64,000 nucleotides of DNA from Tetracentron sinense (taxonomy: Eukaryota; Streptophyta; Magnoliopsida; Trochodendrales; Trochodendraceae), in contig CM026565.1 of assembly GCA_015143295.1 (NCBI GenBank), forward strand, positions 29,582,052-29,646,051. The letters are read 5' to 3'. Shown one piece after another: positions 21,758 to 32,903 of this stretch (within the stretch, counting starts at the first letter, position 1; each line of letters starts with the position of its first letter). The notes under the pieces are model-generated. The model had not been told where the DNA came from and did not search any database. It saw only the letters and a list, made by a program, of their open reading frames with translations. Position numbers and translations under genes: made by a program.

Positions 21758-23621
21758 TGTCGCGACTCAAAATATCCCTACAAGATAAGAGACCTTTTGG
21801 CACGTGACCTAAATCATATCATACCATCCTGTGGAATACACATGGCATACAAAATAGCGGAAACGTAAAATTTCTAAAATAAACATTGTACATATATCTT
21901 TCAAGTCTGAACCAACAAAATTTATACAAAATGAAATAGGTCTACAGTGGACATTCCCCACTTTTCAAAATACATGAATATTTCCCTTACTCCTCTCAGC
22001 AGTAATCTAGATAGGGCAACCTATCTAGAGCTCTATCCTCACATAACGGATCCATAGTAGGCTCCGGCTCATAGTAATAACAAATTGGCTGAGAATGGAA
22101 TACTCAGCGTATACAAACTACTAAATAATATGACATAATATCATATGTTTTCACATAGTCAGTTCATAGAATATACCTACATTGAAACATATAAGGAAAC
22201 TCTTTGCTAAAACACACGTGCGATACGATAAAATACATACATTTATCTTTCAAAATCATCTTATACTTTTATTTTCTTTTCTCTCTTTTACTTTACACAT
22301 GAAATATTTCACTTGATTTACACATGACTTTATGGGAGTGTACACATGACTTTGACTAATGTTTTACCATATAAGGGTAAAGAGTCCATTAGCATTCACA
22401 TTCACATAGAGTATGCCTAATGCTCTATCTAGAGTGATAGAAGTCCATTAGCATCTTCATCCACCTCCCCGTGGATATCTTTATACATAGTTTACCCGAA
22501 AACCAATGCCCAATGCTTTACCGTACAAGGGTAAAGAGTCCATTTGCATTCTTCCCACACATAGCTTCATTTGGGACCAAATGACTAATGCTCTACCTAG
22601 GTTGGTAGAATTCCACTATCATCCTCCCGATACATCTTACTTTATTCATCATCTTTTACTTTACTTTGTCAATACATATACAAGTGAAAATCCGATCATG
22701 CACGACAAGTGTACATAGGCAATTGTGAGTGAATATGGTAATGGCATATGCTCTTTACTTTCATTCAAAACTATCATATATCATCCAAAACATCGATTCA
22801 TGTCATTGGTTTAAGCATGATGCCAATACAAGAGAACTATGATAATTTCTGATTTTCTTTTCATTTTAATCATAAGGTTCATCATGGTTTGTCAATAGAA
22901 CTATAACATAATTACATAGTAGAGTGTATCTACCTTACAAGACTAATTCCCTTTTACCTTATCGCTTGAAAATGGTTGAGAAACAAGAAGGATGCTCCTC
23001 ATTTGGTTGGAATCCAACAAGAACACCCAAGCACAAAAGCCCCAAGCTCCCTTTCCTTCTTCCTCTTTCTCCTCTTCTCCTTTTCTCTCTTTTTAGTTCA
23101 AGGGTTTGGGTAAACCCTAACCCCCACGAAATTGGGTCATTATAGACCCAATTGGGTCAATGGGAAACACTCAAAAGGCCCCCCATGCAAAGTAAGTTGG
23201 CCATAAGGCAAAGATCAGCATGATCGGTCGACCGGTAGAGACTATCGGTCGATCGGTCAAAAATAACTTCTCTGCCTTAAAATCTCATACAAAATTTCGA
23301 CCCTTCGGTCGGCCGGTTGCTGTTTGGTCGACCGGTAGCAAAATCGCTCGACCGGTGAGGCCCTGTTTTTGCTTGTTTTTCTCATTTCCAACACTTAGAG
23401 TATTTCACCTACTCTTTGCTTGCATCCTTAACCCACTTAGGGCATTTCACACTCATGCTACGAATACCCAACATGCACACAACACAAAACACATTTAGGG
23501 AAATGTGAAAACCCTCGTTCCATAAACCAAATACCAAAGTCACATGGAAGACCTTGGTTTGAACAACCTAGTGCAAAAGCACTATTCATAGTGCATGTGA
23601 ATTTGGTTCCGGGGTTCTACA
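21758..23621 (-). mobile_element. Solo LTR of a Ty3/gypsy family, 1.86 kb
   Basis: On the minus strand it starts TGTAGAACCCCGG and ends TTTTGAGTCGCGACA. The paired block near gene F runs straight through the site (GTAAAACAAAATCATTAAAA), giving the empty target; AAAA-type flanks fit a short target duplication. The ends resemble the LTR at 35412-37841 (TGTAGAGACCC..GGGTCGTTACA), and both carry GGTCGATCGGT-like repeats, so they belong to related families. No internal region remains, as after LTR-LTR recombination. Confidence 0.85.
23210..23370. repeat. GGTCGACCGGT-type palindromic motif cluster in the solo LTR
   Basis: Five variants of GGTCG[AG][CT]CGGT lie within about 150 bp (near 23224, 23243, 23309, 23326 and 23347). 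A similar cluster occurs in the LTR at 35412-37841 in opposite orientation. Confidence 0.75.
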
Positions 23622-23760
23622 AAAATTCATTAAAAATGTAGCTTAAATGCATCCCAACTCTTGATGGGATCCAACTTTCCAAAAGTAAACATATAAAAAA
23701 CAGTAAGTTTCTAACTGATCGGCTCTAAATTTAGGATTTTTCGACCCAAGTAGACTTTTA

Positions 23761-24682
23761 GTGTCACGACCCAAAATCTAAAATTTAGGTCAAAATGAAA
23801 CTTTGACTCATAACACGGCATTATCTTGAACATATAAGGCATACTTAAAAATGACAACTTAAAATTTCTAAAATACCATCAATCTCATAGTGTCTAAACT
23901 CTAAATCAACTAAACCTCAACAATTTGAAATCACCATCTAAATATCTCATTACAATCCCTTCAAATTTAAAAGTCTAATAATCTAATAATCAGTTATAAG
24001 AAAAATTGTCCAAATGATCCTCCGATTTTCACGTAATCACCTTCAATTTTCTCTAGATACTCTTTCTCTTTCTAAAGTTCAACTATTATCTCTGCATCAA
24101 ACCTGTCGCATAAAATATATTGGTTGAGTACATGCTACCCAGTAGGCATAAAACCCTAGCTAAAAATATCATAAACATTAACGTAATCATACGTATCATA
24201 GTTTATCTTAATATACATACATCAGAGTGCGGAAAACAAGTGAGCATATTCATCTTTCTTAATCTGTGAGCATCTTATCTTACTTAACTTGTGAGCTTAT
24301 TCAACTTGCATACACGTGTGAGATAACCTAAAATAACTCAATACTATATAGGTGAAGAGACTTCGATATGTTATTCATACAGAGCAACCAATGATGTACA
24401 CCCGTCATTGCACTAATGATTCTTGTGAACCAAATAACTAGTACCCATAAAATCTACTTTTGAGCCTATTCAGTACCATTGAGTTCCTAACGTACAAACA
24501 TTTTTGAGTAATAGGTACGAATACCCTAGAGATCTTAGACAATGTTGGTACTCGTAACTTCTGAAAATATATCATGCAATTCATACATACGGACTTACTT
24601 GTGAGGCTTGTGAGAATTATGAACTTATGAGGCTTGTGAGCTTATAAGATATTTTATAAGCTTATAAACTTGTGAGACATCA
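23761..24682 (-). mobile_element. Truncated gypsy-type LTR fragment, shared with block F
   Basis: It starts TGTCACGACCCAAAATC on the plus strand, the mirror of an LTR end (..GGGTCGTGACA). It runs to a CACTA terminus at 24683. The same arrangement exists at about 62926-63846, so insertion and truncation predate the B/F block duplication. Confidence 0.55.
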
Positions 24683-25100
24683 CTACAAGAAATCAGTTCA
24701 ACGCTCACGGTTTTTATTTATCACCATAAGATGTTGATCACAATTACCACACGCAGACCAAACTACGACCTTTCGATGTGTGATCATATATATTTAAATA
24801 TCATGGTTTTTAATTAAATCATGATTTTTTTTTTAATATTAACGACCACGGTTTTTATCCGTGATTGAATATCTAAGATACCGAGAATATTACCTTTGAA
24901 AACGGCTTCTTCACCTATTATAGATCACATTATTTCTATAAATCGTGATTGTTGTGATTCAAAAATCACAGTTACAAGGGATACCGTGATAGTTTATCCC
25001 ACAATTGCTAGTACCCTCATCCATCATAAACACTTTCCATCGTGATTTAAAAGTAGCTCTTAACATGAAAGGAAAAGAGACACAAAAACCACTCCTTAAG
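24683..25100 (+). mobile_element. CACTA terminus, ATCACGGTTTTTAT family
   Basis: CACTACAAGAAATCAG opens the element, followed by repeated ATCA.GGTT and GTGATCATA words, a subterminal pattern shared with the ends at 38308 and 63847. The opposite end was not found, so only one end is annotated. Confidence 0.65.
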
Positions 25101-25280
25101 AAATTCAATAAACTAATTTGGCAATTCTTCAAGAAAATATTTAAGATTTAATTACCAAAGAAATGCATTGAACTAATTTGGAAATTCTTCATGAAAATAT
25201 TCGAGATTTAGTTACCAAAGAAATGCACTGAACTAATTTGGCAATTCTTCATGAAAATATTCAAGATTTAATTACCAAAC
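25101..25280 (+). repeat. 60-bp tandem repeat, three units
   Basis: Units begin AAATTCAATAAACTAATTTG or AAATGCA.TGAACTAATTTG, and each is exactly 60 bp. The array probably lies within the CACTA element. The third unit runs to ATTACCAAAC. Confidence 0.9.
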
Positions 25281-25884
25281 TGTGCTCCAAACAAAAAAAA
25301 ATAATCAAAAACAACATATTCAAAAGGGGGAGTGCTAACCTTAGATGCGGGGGCTATAGATGTCATTTTTTGGCAGAGGGACAAACACTTTTTGATGGGG
25401 TCCAACGCCATGAACTTGCCATTTTGTCAAGAGTTAGGCTAGGGCGTCTACTGATCCCTGCTCCTAAAGGTAGTAAAGTTCTTTGTAAAATTTTACACAC
25501 GGTTCCAATGGTCTGTGCGTATTAAGACGTGACATGAAAAGACAAAACTGTAATGTGTATAAAGAGAAGTGCTAGCATGCATACCGGTTATTTATGTTGA
25601 AATTAAGAATATATCATCATTTTTTAAGTCATGCAAGTAAGGTTTATTTGTAATCTTTACATTTTTAACCTTTTTTAATCATTATGGGAAAAAAAGTACC
25701 TAGTAAATATTTTGGTTTTTAGGCATAAATGGGCAATTATCCCAAAATTCAACCATACAATGTCGAAATCATGATTATTCACATGGACTTTCTACATCAA
25801 AATTGGGAGGACCACACCAAAATGTTCCCTGATCCACGTTAATCGTCAACTGAATTAAACATGATGCATTTATTTGCTCTCTTA
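25281..25884. other. Unassigned intergenic stretch
   Basis: No gene recognised. One plus-strand frame (25238-25525) starts in the tandem repeat and shows no domain. Confidence 0.4.
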
Positions 25885-26291
25885 GGCTATGTTTGGTTCT
25901 GATTATTGCAATCACAATTGATTATATAAAAAGTTCTATCGTGAATAACTACTATCATGAATAATATTATTGGATGGTACTCTATTGAAAAGCGATTATT
26001 TGGTCATTTTAAAAGTAGATATTTTAGTCATTAATTTTTTTTTAAAGAATCTTTCTCTGAAACTTAAGGAGTCTTGTAAGACTTACTGGGTGCAAAATTG
26101 TGTACTTATAGTAATTCACATGTAATTAAGCAGTTATCCTACCATAACCACCCTCGAATGAGATTATGAAATCATCGGTTATTTACATAATCATTTCTAA
26201 TGTGTGGAACTAAACACTATTTCATAATAATCCCAACATAAGTGGTTATAAGTGATTAAATTTATATTGATAATCCAAAACAAATGACCCC
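25885..26291. mobile_element. Tourist-like MITE, diverged
   Basis: The ends GGCTATGTTTGGTTCTGATT and AATCCAAAACAAATGACCCC are imperfect inverted repeats, and TTA flanks both (25882-25884 and 26292-26294). 407 bp, non-coding. Confidence 0.55.
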
Positions 26292-26703
26292 TTAGTATCC
26301 TGCATTATGATAACAATGGATTTTGCTAGCCCCCCTCTCCCCTTATTGTACTCATTTTTTTAATTTTTTTTTAAAAGGCAAGAGTACTAGGATTTTTTGG
26401 TGGGGCCACAAAGATTTGACAAAATCCTTATCTTCTTCCCCCCAAAAGGGGAGAGTGGGGTTAGAAAGCCACCAATCCTTCGACGTTACCTAGAGATAGA
26501 GCTACCTTATCCCTTGCACAATGGGAGGCTTTGACTATCTTCAAGAAAGACTCTTCGAGCACCTCTCAGTTCGAGTGATTAATTGTAAAGCTATTTATTT
26601 TATTTTATTTCTTTGTTTATTATCGCTAATTGTGCTCTGATTTGTGAATGTTTTTAGACGTCAACAATTTGAAGATATAGTCATTCTCCTATGACAACTA
26701 TAA

Positions 26704-27155
26704 CAAAGATGGGAGTTGAACATGTGGATGCCGCACCAAAGTTTGATGGGAAGTACTACCACCGTTGGGTCCAATAGATAGAATATTTCCTCAAGCAATT
26801 GAGTGTCTTGTACGTGCTGACTGAAAGTTGTCCTGAAATCCCGATTAGAGCCGATGTTACTGCAGAAGCCACCAAGACCGCTACTGAAAAAACTCACAAA
26901 TGGATTGACGACAAATATACTTGTTGTAACAATTTATTCAACTCTCTTTCCCATGCACTATATGATCAATTCTCAAAGAAAGTCAAAAGTGCTAGAGAGT
27001 TATGGGAGATGTTGCGAGCTGTCTACCTAGCTGAAAAATCTGGAACGAAGAAATTCCAAGTCGCTAATTACCTGGAATTCAAGATGCTCGACAAAAAAAA
27101 TCTGTTATTGAACAAATTCGAGAACTCCAAAAGATTACAAATGAAATTGTAATTT
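26704..27155 (+). pseudogene. Copia gag fragment (UBN2-type)
   Basis: The frame from 26799 encodes KTHKWIDDKYTCCNNLFNSL, then SHALYDQFSKKVKSARELWE and FQVANYLEFKM, typical of copia gag (short helix, LW..L...Y, F.....LEFKM). An A-run frameshift near 27095 diverts the frame; the correct one reads VIEQIRELQKITNEI. The zinc knuckle and everything up to RT are deleted. Confidence 0.8.
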
Positions 27156-27159
27156 CCGG

Positions 27160-28372
27160 CAGATGGATGTCAAGACCTCCTTTCTTAATGGTGATCTTGA
27201 AGAAGAGATGTGCATAGATTAGCCAGAAGGTTTTGTCCTGTCAAATAATCATAAGATAGTGTGTAAACTGTTAAAGTCGATTTACGGTTTTAAACAAGCA
27301 CCCAAGCAATGACACGACAAATTCAGGAGGATTCTCCTCTTTGATGGCTATCAAATAAATTGTGGTGATATTTGCGTGTACAGCAAATTCAGAGAAAATT
27401 CTGGAGTTATCATTTGTCTCTATGTCGACGATATGTTGATTTTTGAAACCGATTTGGAAAGTGTTATGAACATTAAAAAGTTTCTATTCGTCAAATTTTG
27501 ACATGAAGGATTTGGGCGAAGCTGATATAATTATGGGAATTAAAATCATCAAAAGTAAGCAAGGAATTGCTCTATCTCAATCAAATTACATAGAGAAATT
27601 CCTCAGAAGATTTAATCAGTTCAATTGCTCCCCTGCCCCAACTCCAGTTGATTCCAATATTAAGTTAAGTAAGAATGAAGGCAGAAGTGTATCTGAACTT
27701 GAATACTCTCAAATGATTGGCAGTTTCATGTATGTCATGCACTGCACAAGACCGGACATTGCCCAAGCAGTGGGCATGTTGTGCAGATACACTAGTAATC
27801 CAGGGGAAACACATTGGAGAGCGCTTATCAGAGTTCTCAGATACCTTAAGGGTACTTTGACTTATGAGATACATTTTGGGAGAATTCCAGCCGTACTTGA
27901 GGGTTACAGTGATGCAACTTGGAACTCATGTCCAGATGAGTCCACATTTGTAACGGCCTGAATATTTAATTTGGGTGGAGGAGCCATATCTTGGAAATCC
28001 AAGAAGCAGATGTGCATTACTCATTCAACTATGGAATCTGAGTTCATCGACCTATCATCTGCATGCGAAAAGGCGGAATGACTCAAAAGTGTATTGGTAG
28101 ATATACCAATATGGGGTACACCTGTATCAGCTATCACAATTTATTGTAACAACCAAGCTGCAATGCTCAAGGCATACAACGAAAACTACAACGGAAAATT
28201 CAGACAAGTTCGTCTAAAGCACAATCATGTGAGGGATCTTATAACTGATGACAAGATAGTTGTTCAGTATGTTAAGTCCAAAGAAAATTTGATAGATCCT
28301 TTATCCAAGGGCCTTGGCACAAACCTTATGATAAAAACTTTGAAGAAAATGAGACTAAAGCCTGTAAAATAG
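27160..28372 (+). pseudogene. Copia reverse transcriptase and RNase H remnant
   Basis: RT motifs in order are MDVKTSFLNGDLEEE, PEGFV, KLLKSIYGFKQAPKQ and the catalytic CLYVDDML (YVDD at 27421-27432). The frame 27503-27961 continues with MKDLGEADIIMGIKI, SQMIGSFMYVMHCTRPDIA and HWRALIRVLRYLKGT. The frame to 28372 holds RNase [33 protein letters not shown] and HVRDLITDDKIVVQYVKSK. In-frame stops at about 27220, 27310, 27961 and 28080 make it non-functional. Confidence 0.93.
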
Positions 28373-28937
28373 TTATATGAGGTGGAAACTCAACCTGATG
28401 AGTCTTTCAGGTTTAATGGGACAAACAAGCTTATATGTAATAACTATTGAGCACTATCACTAAAGAAATTATTTCTTTCTATCAATCTCTTTTGAGACGT
28501 GTCCCTTCTTTGTATGTGACAGATAGTGCATATCCTATAGGTTGCCAACCTACAGATGATCTTGTGGTTATAGGTTGAGAATTATTAAGAATTCTCTTAA
28601 TGAGTGATATAAACCTTAAATGGTGGGAGTGTGACAAGAGCACTCTTGATAGACTCACATTTCTGAGAGTAAAAAGTTCGTCACTTCTTATGAGTTGAGG
28701 CTTATCTCTAGAGCTCTCAGTAAATTAGGATTAAAGCATGAACATAAAAATGCTGAGCTGCTTGGTACAAATAACCTTTCAAAGGAATGTGTGTGCGACA
28801 GATTTGATTAGTTAGTTCGGGTTCATAGTTCAAGGTTTTATCCACTGTGTTCCTTGACTGTCTTTGATTTGTTTGCACTAAGTGAAGGTTCAAATCGAAA
28901 GACACCTTTATGTATGCACACGATATTCTTGAATGTC

Positions 28938-28964
28938 CATATATATATATATATATATATATAA
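28938..28964. repeat. AT microsatellite
   Basis: (TA)n run of about 26 bp just before the copia purine tract. Confidence 0.9.
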
Positions 28965-28984
28965 AATAAAATCAAGTGGGGGTT

Positions 28985-30300
28985 TGTTGGATTAGATTAG
29001 AATTTAAAAATAATCAATGAATTAATTAATAAGATTTTAATATTACTATTAAATGATGGTCTAACGTATCTTTGAGAGTCATTCTACTGTGTATCATAGT
29101 ATATGTGGATCTTGAATCACATAATCAATTTGGATCATTGGATCAAGTTGTGATTGAAATCCAAGGGCTGTGATGAAGGGATTTGGACCAAACTCTCCTA
29201 TGCATCCATCGGTTAAGGACTTGAGACTTTCTATTGTCCAACAGTTATTGTAGTGTTGGTTTCTTTAGATTTCAACACCACAACGTATGGGTTCATGGGT
29301 GTGAGTTAATACCATAACCCATCATCATGGTGTCATGGGCTTTAAAGCCAAACCGTGTGAGTATTGGTTTGCCTCAAAGCTTGGTCCCTTCACACTTTAT
29401 AAATAGAGAATGAGTAAGAGAGTCTTGGAGAGTTCATCCTTAGGTGCAGAAGCTCTGGCGAGATACCTCCAGACCGAGGAAATATAATCCCCTATTGCAA
29501 AGGTATCAAAAGGCGGGTTCAAGACATACGTCTCATTCAGATTGACCAGCCATATTATGTGGACTGATCTTTCTTGGAATCGGACTATTTAGCTTAATTG
29601 ATCTAAATGGATTGTCTTTTTAGATAGACCTTGAGATTAATTTTTGACAATCCAAATGGATCGTCTCTTGATTAGACTAATTGGACAGACTCTTTTGAAT
29701 CCGTCCTAACTGACTAGTATTTTGAGATAATCCGATCGGATCATCAATTTTTTGGATAGGTTCTTAATTGGACTAATCCATCAACCCGAAACCACATAGG
29801 CTAAGGGGAGACTCTGTCGAATTTTTGGACAATCTACAACACTTAAAATAATTAAATTTAGAAGTGTTTTGAAATAATTGGCAAAATAATTTTTGTGGGA
29901 TGATTTCTTGAAATTAAATTAATTTAATTTAATTGAAATCAATTCTGATATAATAAAATTAAATTGATTAATTTTATATAGGTGGTTAAATTTAAAATAT
30001 GTGAAGAAATTAAATTTTAATTTAAAATTAATTTTTTTGGGCATTCTAAAGGAGGTTGGGTACCGTCATCTTTCACCAAGTAGTGCAAACTTGTAGGGAA
30101 AGAACGGATGAATCCGAGCTGAGTTGAATCCCGGAGATAGAGCTGCCTTTATCCCTTGCACAATGGGAGGCTTCGACTATCTTCAAGAAAGACTCTTCGA
30201 GTGCCTCTCAGTTCGAGTGATTCATTGTAAAACTATTTATTTTATTTTATTTATTTGTTTATTGTAGCTAATTGTGCTCTGATTTGTGAACGGACGTTAC
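28985..30300 (+). mobile_element. 3' LTR of the deleted copia element
   Basis: It starts TGTTGGATTAG after the purine tract CAAGTGGGGG. The last ~170 bp, including CCTTTATCCCTTGCACAATG, are repeated at the left edge of the element. The exact 3' end (GTTAC or GTTACA) is uncertain because the flank resembles it. Confidence 0.7.
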
Positions 30301-30528
30301 AATATGTTAATGAAATTTATACGTGAATGAATAATAATTTCCCATCATTTTTGAAGAATTTTCAGAGCTGAAAGTAAACAGTATTGTTTATTTATTTATT
30401 TCCTAATACAGACCTCATATGCATCAGGAAAGAAACGAATCATAACTTTATCATGGTATGGAGCCTCATAATAAGGAACAGTAGTGTATGAATGGTGAAT
30501 AATAGAACAAAGAAGAAGATATAGGAAA

Positions 30529-30746
30529 GGCCCCGGATCCTCTCGAGTTGAACTCGAGAGAATCTCTCGAGTTCGAACTCCTAGAGGTTGCCACGTGTCT
30601 CCTTTGACACCCCTTAACCATGGGTAAGGTTCACTCACCCTAGGGTTCACCCATCCATCCTTGGGTGGTCCTTACCCATGGTTAAGGGGTGTCAAAGGAG
30701 ACACGTGGTGATCTCTAGGGGTTCGAACTCGAGAGAATCCTGTGCC
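30529..30746. mobile_element. Mutator-type MITE in the 3' UTR region of phytocyanin C
   Basis: Inverted arms carry GGATYCTCTCGAGTT, TTCGAACYCCTAGAG and CCACGTGTCTCCTTTGACAC. TATAGGAAA (30520-30528) and TATTGGAAA (30747-30755) form a 9-bp target duplication with one mismatch. The paralogues B, E and F lack it at this place. It ends 26 bp below the stop codon of gene C. Confidence 0.85.
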
Positions 30747-30771
30747 TATTGGAAATCATGTGCTATTGTAT

Positions 30772-31413
30772 CTAAAGTAAGAAGAAAGCCATAAAAATGG
30801 ACAAAACGGAGAGGGAGAAGCTGGCAATTGCAACAGTCGAGGATGAACTGGGAGTGGTTGGTCCGGCTGCTGTTGGGGTGGGTGTGTGAGCAGCGGGTCC
30901 GCCGGCTGTAGGGGGCGATACTGGCGTAGGGGCGCAATCAGCGGGCGTACCCGATGTGGGGGCTAGCGATGAAGGTGAAGGTCCTTCCTTGGAGGGGGTT
31001 GGGGATGCTGAAGGAGAGGCTTCGACAGTAATGCTCAACTTTTGGCCGATGTTGCAGTGCCGGCCGACGGTGCAGATGTAATAGTGGTCGCCCTCGGAGA
31101 CAAGAGTGAGGTTGGCAGGGCCGGTTGTGATAATAGAACCAATGGTAGTGGTTGAGGTACAGGCATCGAATGATGTCTTTGATACTTGGGCCACGTCGTG
31201 TTCCCCGGTGGTGAAGTTGAAGACAAGAGTGTCGCCAACCATGAACTTCTTGGTGGAAGCCCAGGTTGTGTATGCGGCGGCACCGCCAGGAGGAATGACC
31301 CACCCCATGCTATCTCCGACCACATGTGTTGTCTGTGCCGCTGTGGAATGTAGAAGGGCTGCTTCAACAACAACAAGAAGCACATATGCAGCCATACCCA
31401 TTCTCATAGCCAT
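30772..31413 (-). CDS. Phytocyanin C: intronless stellacyanin-like GPI-anchored protein
   Basis: 213 residues in a single exon. Residues 1-27 are the signal peptide (ending HSTAAQ). The copper domain is about 28-131, with ligands His72 (GEHDV), Cys114 (YYIC), His119 and Gln123 (GRHCNIGQK) and the Cys85-Cys120 disulfide pair. NFT66-68 and NLT101-103 are glycosylation sequons. Residues 132-190 are rich in Pro/Ser/Thr/Ala (SPTP, TPTPTAAGPTTPSSSS), as in arabinogalactan proteins, and VLSIFMAFFLL is the GPI-type tail. The product should sit on the outer plasma membrane or cell wall and handle one-electron copper chemistry; substrate unknown. The usual phytocyanin intron is absent. A copia element and a MITE lie in its 3' flank. 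Confidence 0.93.
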   Translation of the reverse strand: MAMRMGMAAYVLLVVVEAALLHSTAAQTTHVVGDSMGWVIPPGGAAAYTTWASTKKFMVGDTLVFNFTTGEHDVAQVSKTSFDACTSTTTIGSIITTGPANLTLVSEGDHYYICTVGRHCNIGQKLSITVEASPSASPTPSKEGPSPSSLAPTSGTPADCAPTPVSPPTAGGPAAHTPTPTAAGPTTPSSSSTVAIASFSLSVLSIFMAFFLL

Positions 31414-31510
31414 CTGATCTTTCTCTCTCTTTTTCTGTGTGTGTATATATATGAATTTCTGACTGAGAATTTAAAGTAATGGGTGAGAAGATGGAGGGCT
31501 AGCCTGGCTA

Positions 31511-31516
31511 CTTATA
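31511..31516 (-). promoter_or_regulatory. TATA motif of phytocyanin C
   Basis: CCTCTATAAGTAGCC on the minus strand, about 98 bp upstream of the ATG. A W-box-like TTGACC lies further upstream at 31642-31647 (plus strand). Confidence 0.6.
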
Positions 31517-32194
31517 GAGGTGTCCGAGAGAGAGAGAGGCCGCGTACAGCCATGGCCACGGCCTTGACGATTAAGAGGAGACGAGACGGACTTGAGCATT
31601 ACCGACGTAATAGAAGTTTCGTGCCGGTTAGTCGTTTTTTTTTGACCTTTCTTACATGCTCTAGTCCTGGGAGTTGGAACACATTCGAATCGCTGACTAC
31701 GCCCCTTCCTCTGACATAGCCTAATTGATATTTTAGTCCTAAAGCATTTCGGGCTGGGCCGGGCCTGATTATAGGATTATGTGGATGGCTAGGCTTGGGC
31801 CTACAAACAACAGCTTGTAGCCCATATTATATGATTATATTTGGTTTTCTTGCTAGAAGATGCATCACAGATGATATATGTGACATACATCATATAGAAA
31901 TACCAAATGCCTGTTTTGAGTGTTTGTCCTCTTTTTCTTTCTTTACTTGGACTTTGTCCGATTAGAACATTGATTTACACTGCCAACCTTTAAAGTCAAG
32001 TTGCTTTATTGTATCCGAAGACTTGAGTGGGTCAAGGTACTTCTTATGCATTTGAATCCTCTAACCGGGTCAATTTTGTAGGGTTACTGTTGATATGTAT
32101 TTTCAGATCCCTCCGAAATACCTGACAAAGTATATCTGATTGATCCAATTCAACTGGGCTGGCATTGTGTCCCTTTCTTATAATCTATTGTTCC

Positions 32195-32383
32195 CCTTTC
32201 TGTTTTTTTTTTGGTGCGGTTATCATTTAACTACGTTAGTCCGTTTGTACGATTAGATTGAAGTTAGCTGGTCAGTGGAGCTCTTGCAACTTGTACCCGG
32301 AGGATTGATCCCTAGACCTTCCTCATTGAAGGTCACACCTCTACCACTCACACAAGAGGGGAGGGGAGGGGAGGGGAGGGGGT
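32195..32383 (-). mobile_element. tRNA-derived-type SINE with 14-bp target duplication
   Basis: On the minus strand the head GTGTGAGTGGTAGAGGTGTG (box A-like) and GGGATCAATCC (box B-like) are followed by a unique body and an A-run after ACCGCACC. TAATCTATTGTTCC flanks both sides (32181-32194 and 32384-32397). The block near gene E (about 55705) shows the uninterrupted site. A second copy is at 49640-49822. Confidence 0.8.
32350..32382. repeat. GGGGA/AGGGG short tandem repeat
   Basis: About five GGGGA units at the SINE head. Confidence 0.85.
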
Positions 32384-32903
32384 TAATCTATTGTTCCTTG
32401 TTTTCAATTTTATTAAAATCTTGTTTATTTTATTTTATTTGTTCCCATCTCCATTTTCTTCTAACAAAGGAAAGTGGATGTGTCCATCCCCTTTGTTCCT
32501 ATTTACTGCCCTTCATTTTGGAAGTTGTTTTCATTCCTTCTAATTTAGATGTTTCTCAAAAAAAAGAAAAATTAGGTTGAAGGGTAGAGAGTGTTTTTTT
32601 TTTTATGTGATCAACTATATGGAGTCGGTTACACAAATTTTCATTCTAGTCGGACTTGTATCTTCTACTAAAGTGAGCAGTACCAAAATTTCGCACTTTC
32701 TCCATCCTTACTCTTTTCAAAATTTTCATTGCGATTTAAGAGTCTGTAACATGCAGTAACTCACTCTCTTTTCTTGTATGTTTGGCTAAAATTTTTAGAG
32801 TTTTCTTCAAACTAGGCTCATGCTTTTACACAATACCAAAAATAGACTCTAATTTTTCAACTTATTTTTAGGCTCTGGTAAATGCCAACTCACACGTGAG
32901 TTT

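Larger units (their letters stand above)
19438..25000. repeat. Duplicated block around phytocyanin B, paired with 60598 onward
   Basis: Both flanks and the gene of this block align with the DNA from about 60598 to the window end, for example GGTACTGC.TGACGAATTCAA at the left and CTTAAATGCATCCCAACTCT further right. Differences include a 1.86-kb solo LTR (21758-23621) and a 55-bp tandem duplication (21508-21617), both present only here. Confidence 0.85.
26490..30300 (+). mobile_element. Internally deleted Ty1/copia retrotransposon
   Basis: The order on the plus strand is a partial left LTR (about 26490-26670), gag, a fused RT, RNase H, a purine tract (CAAGTGGGGG) and a right LTR from about 28985 (TGTTGGATTAG). 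The left piece matches only the last ~170 bp of the right LTR (from about 30131). Protease, integrase and part of RT are missing: gag runs straight into QMDVKTSFLNGDLEEE at 27160. GACGTTAC flanks both edges (26482-26489 and 30293-30300). The element splits the 3' flank of phytocyanin C; the uninterrupted sequence is seen near gene F (60860-60900). Confidence 0.85.

Noticed and set aside
30938-31303. Second minus-strand frame overlapping each phytocyanin gene (MGHSSWRCRRIHNLGFHQ-type protein)
   Set aside because: It is a frame-shifted shadow of the real gene. The real frame has a signal peptide, copper ligands and a GPI tail; this one has no recognised feature.
31106-31417. Plus-strand open frames opposite each phytocyanin gene (also near 20308, 47943, 53463 and 61442) with similar predicted proteins
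   Set aside because: They lie exactly antisense to the coding copper domain, and their similarity follows from the conserved sense codons. No start context, domain or independent constraint is visible.
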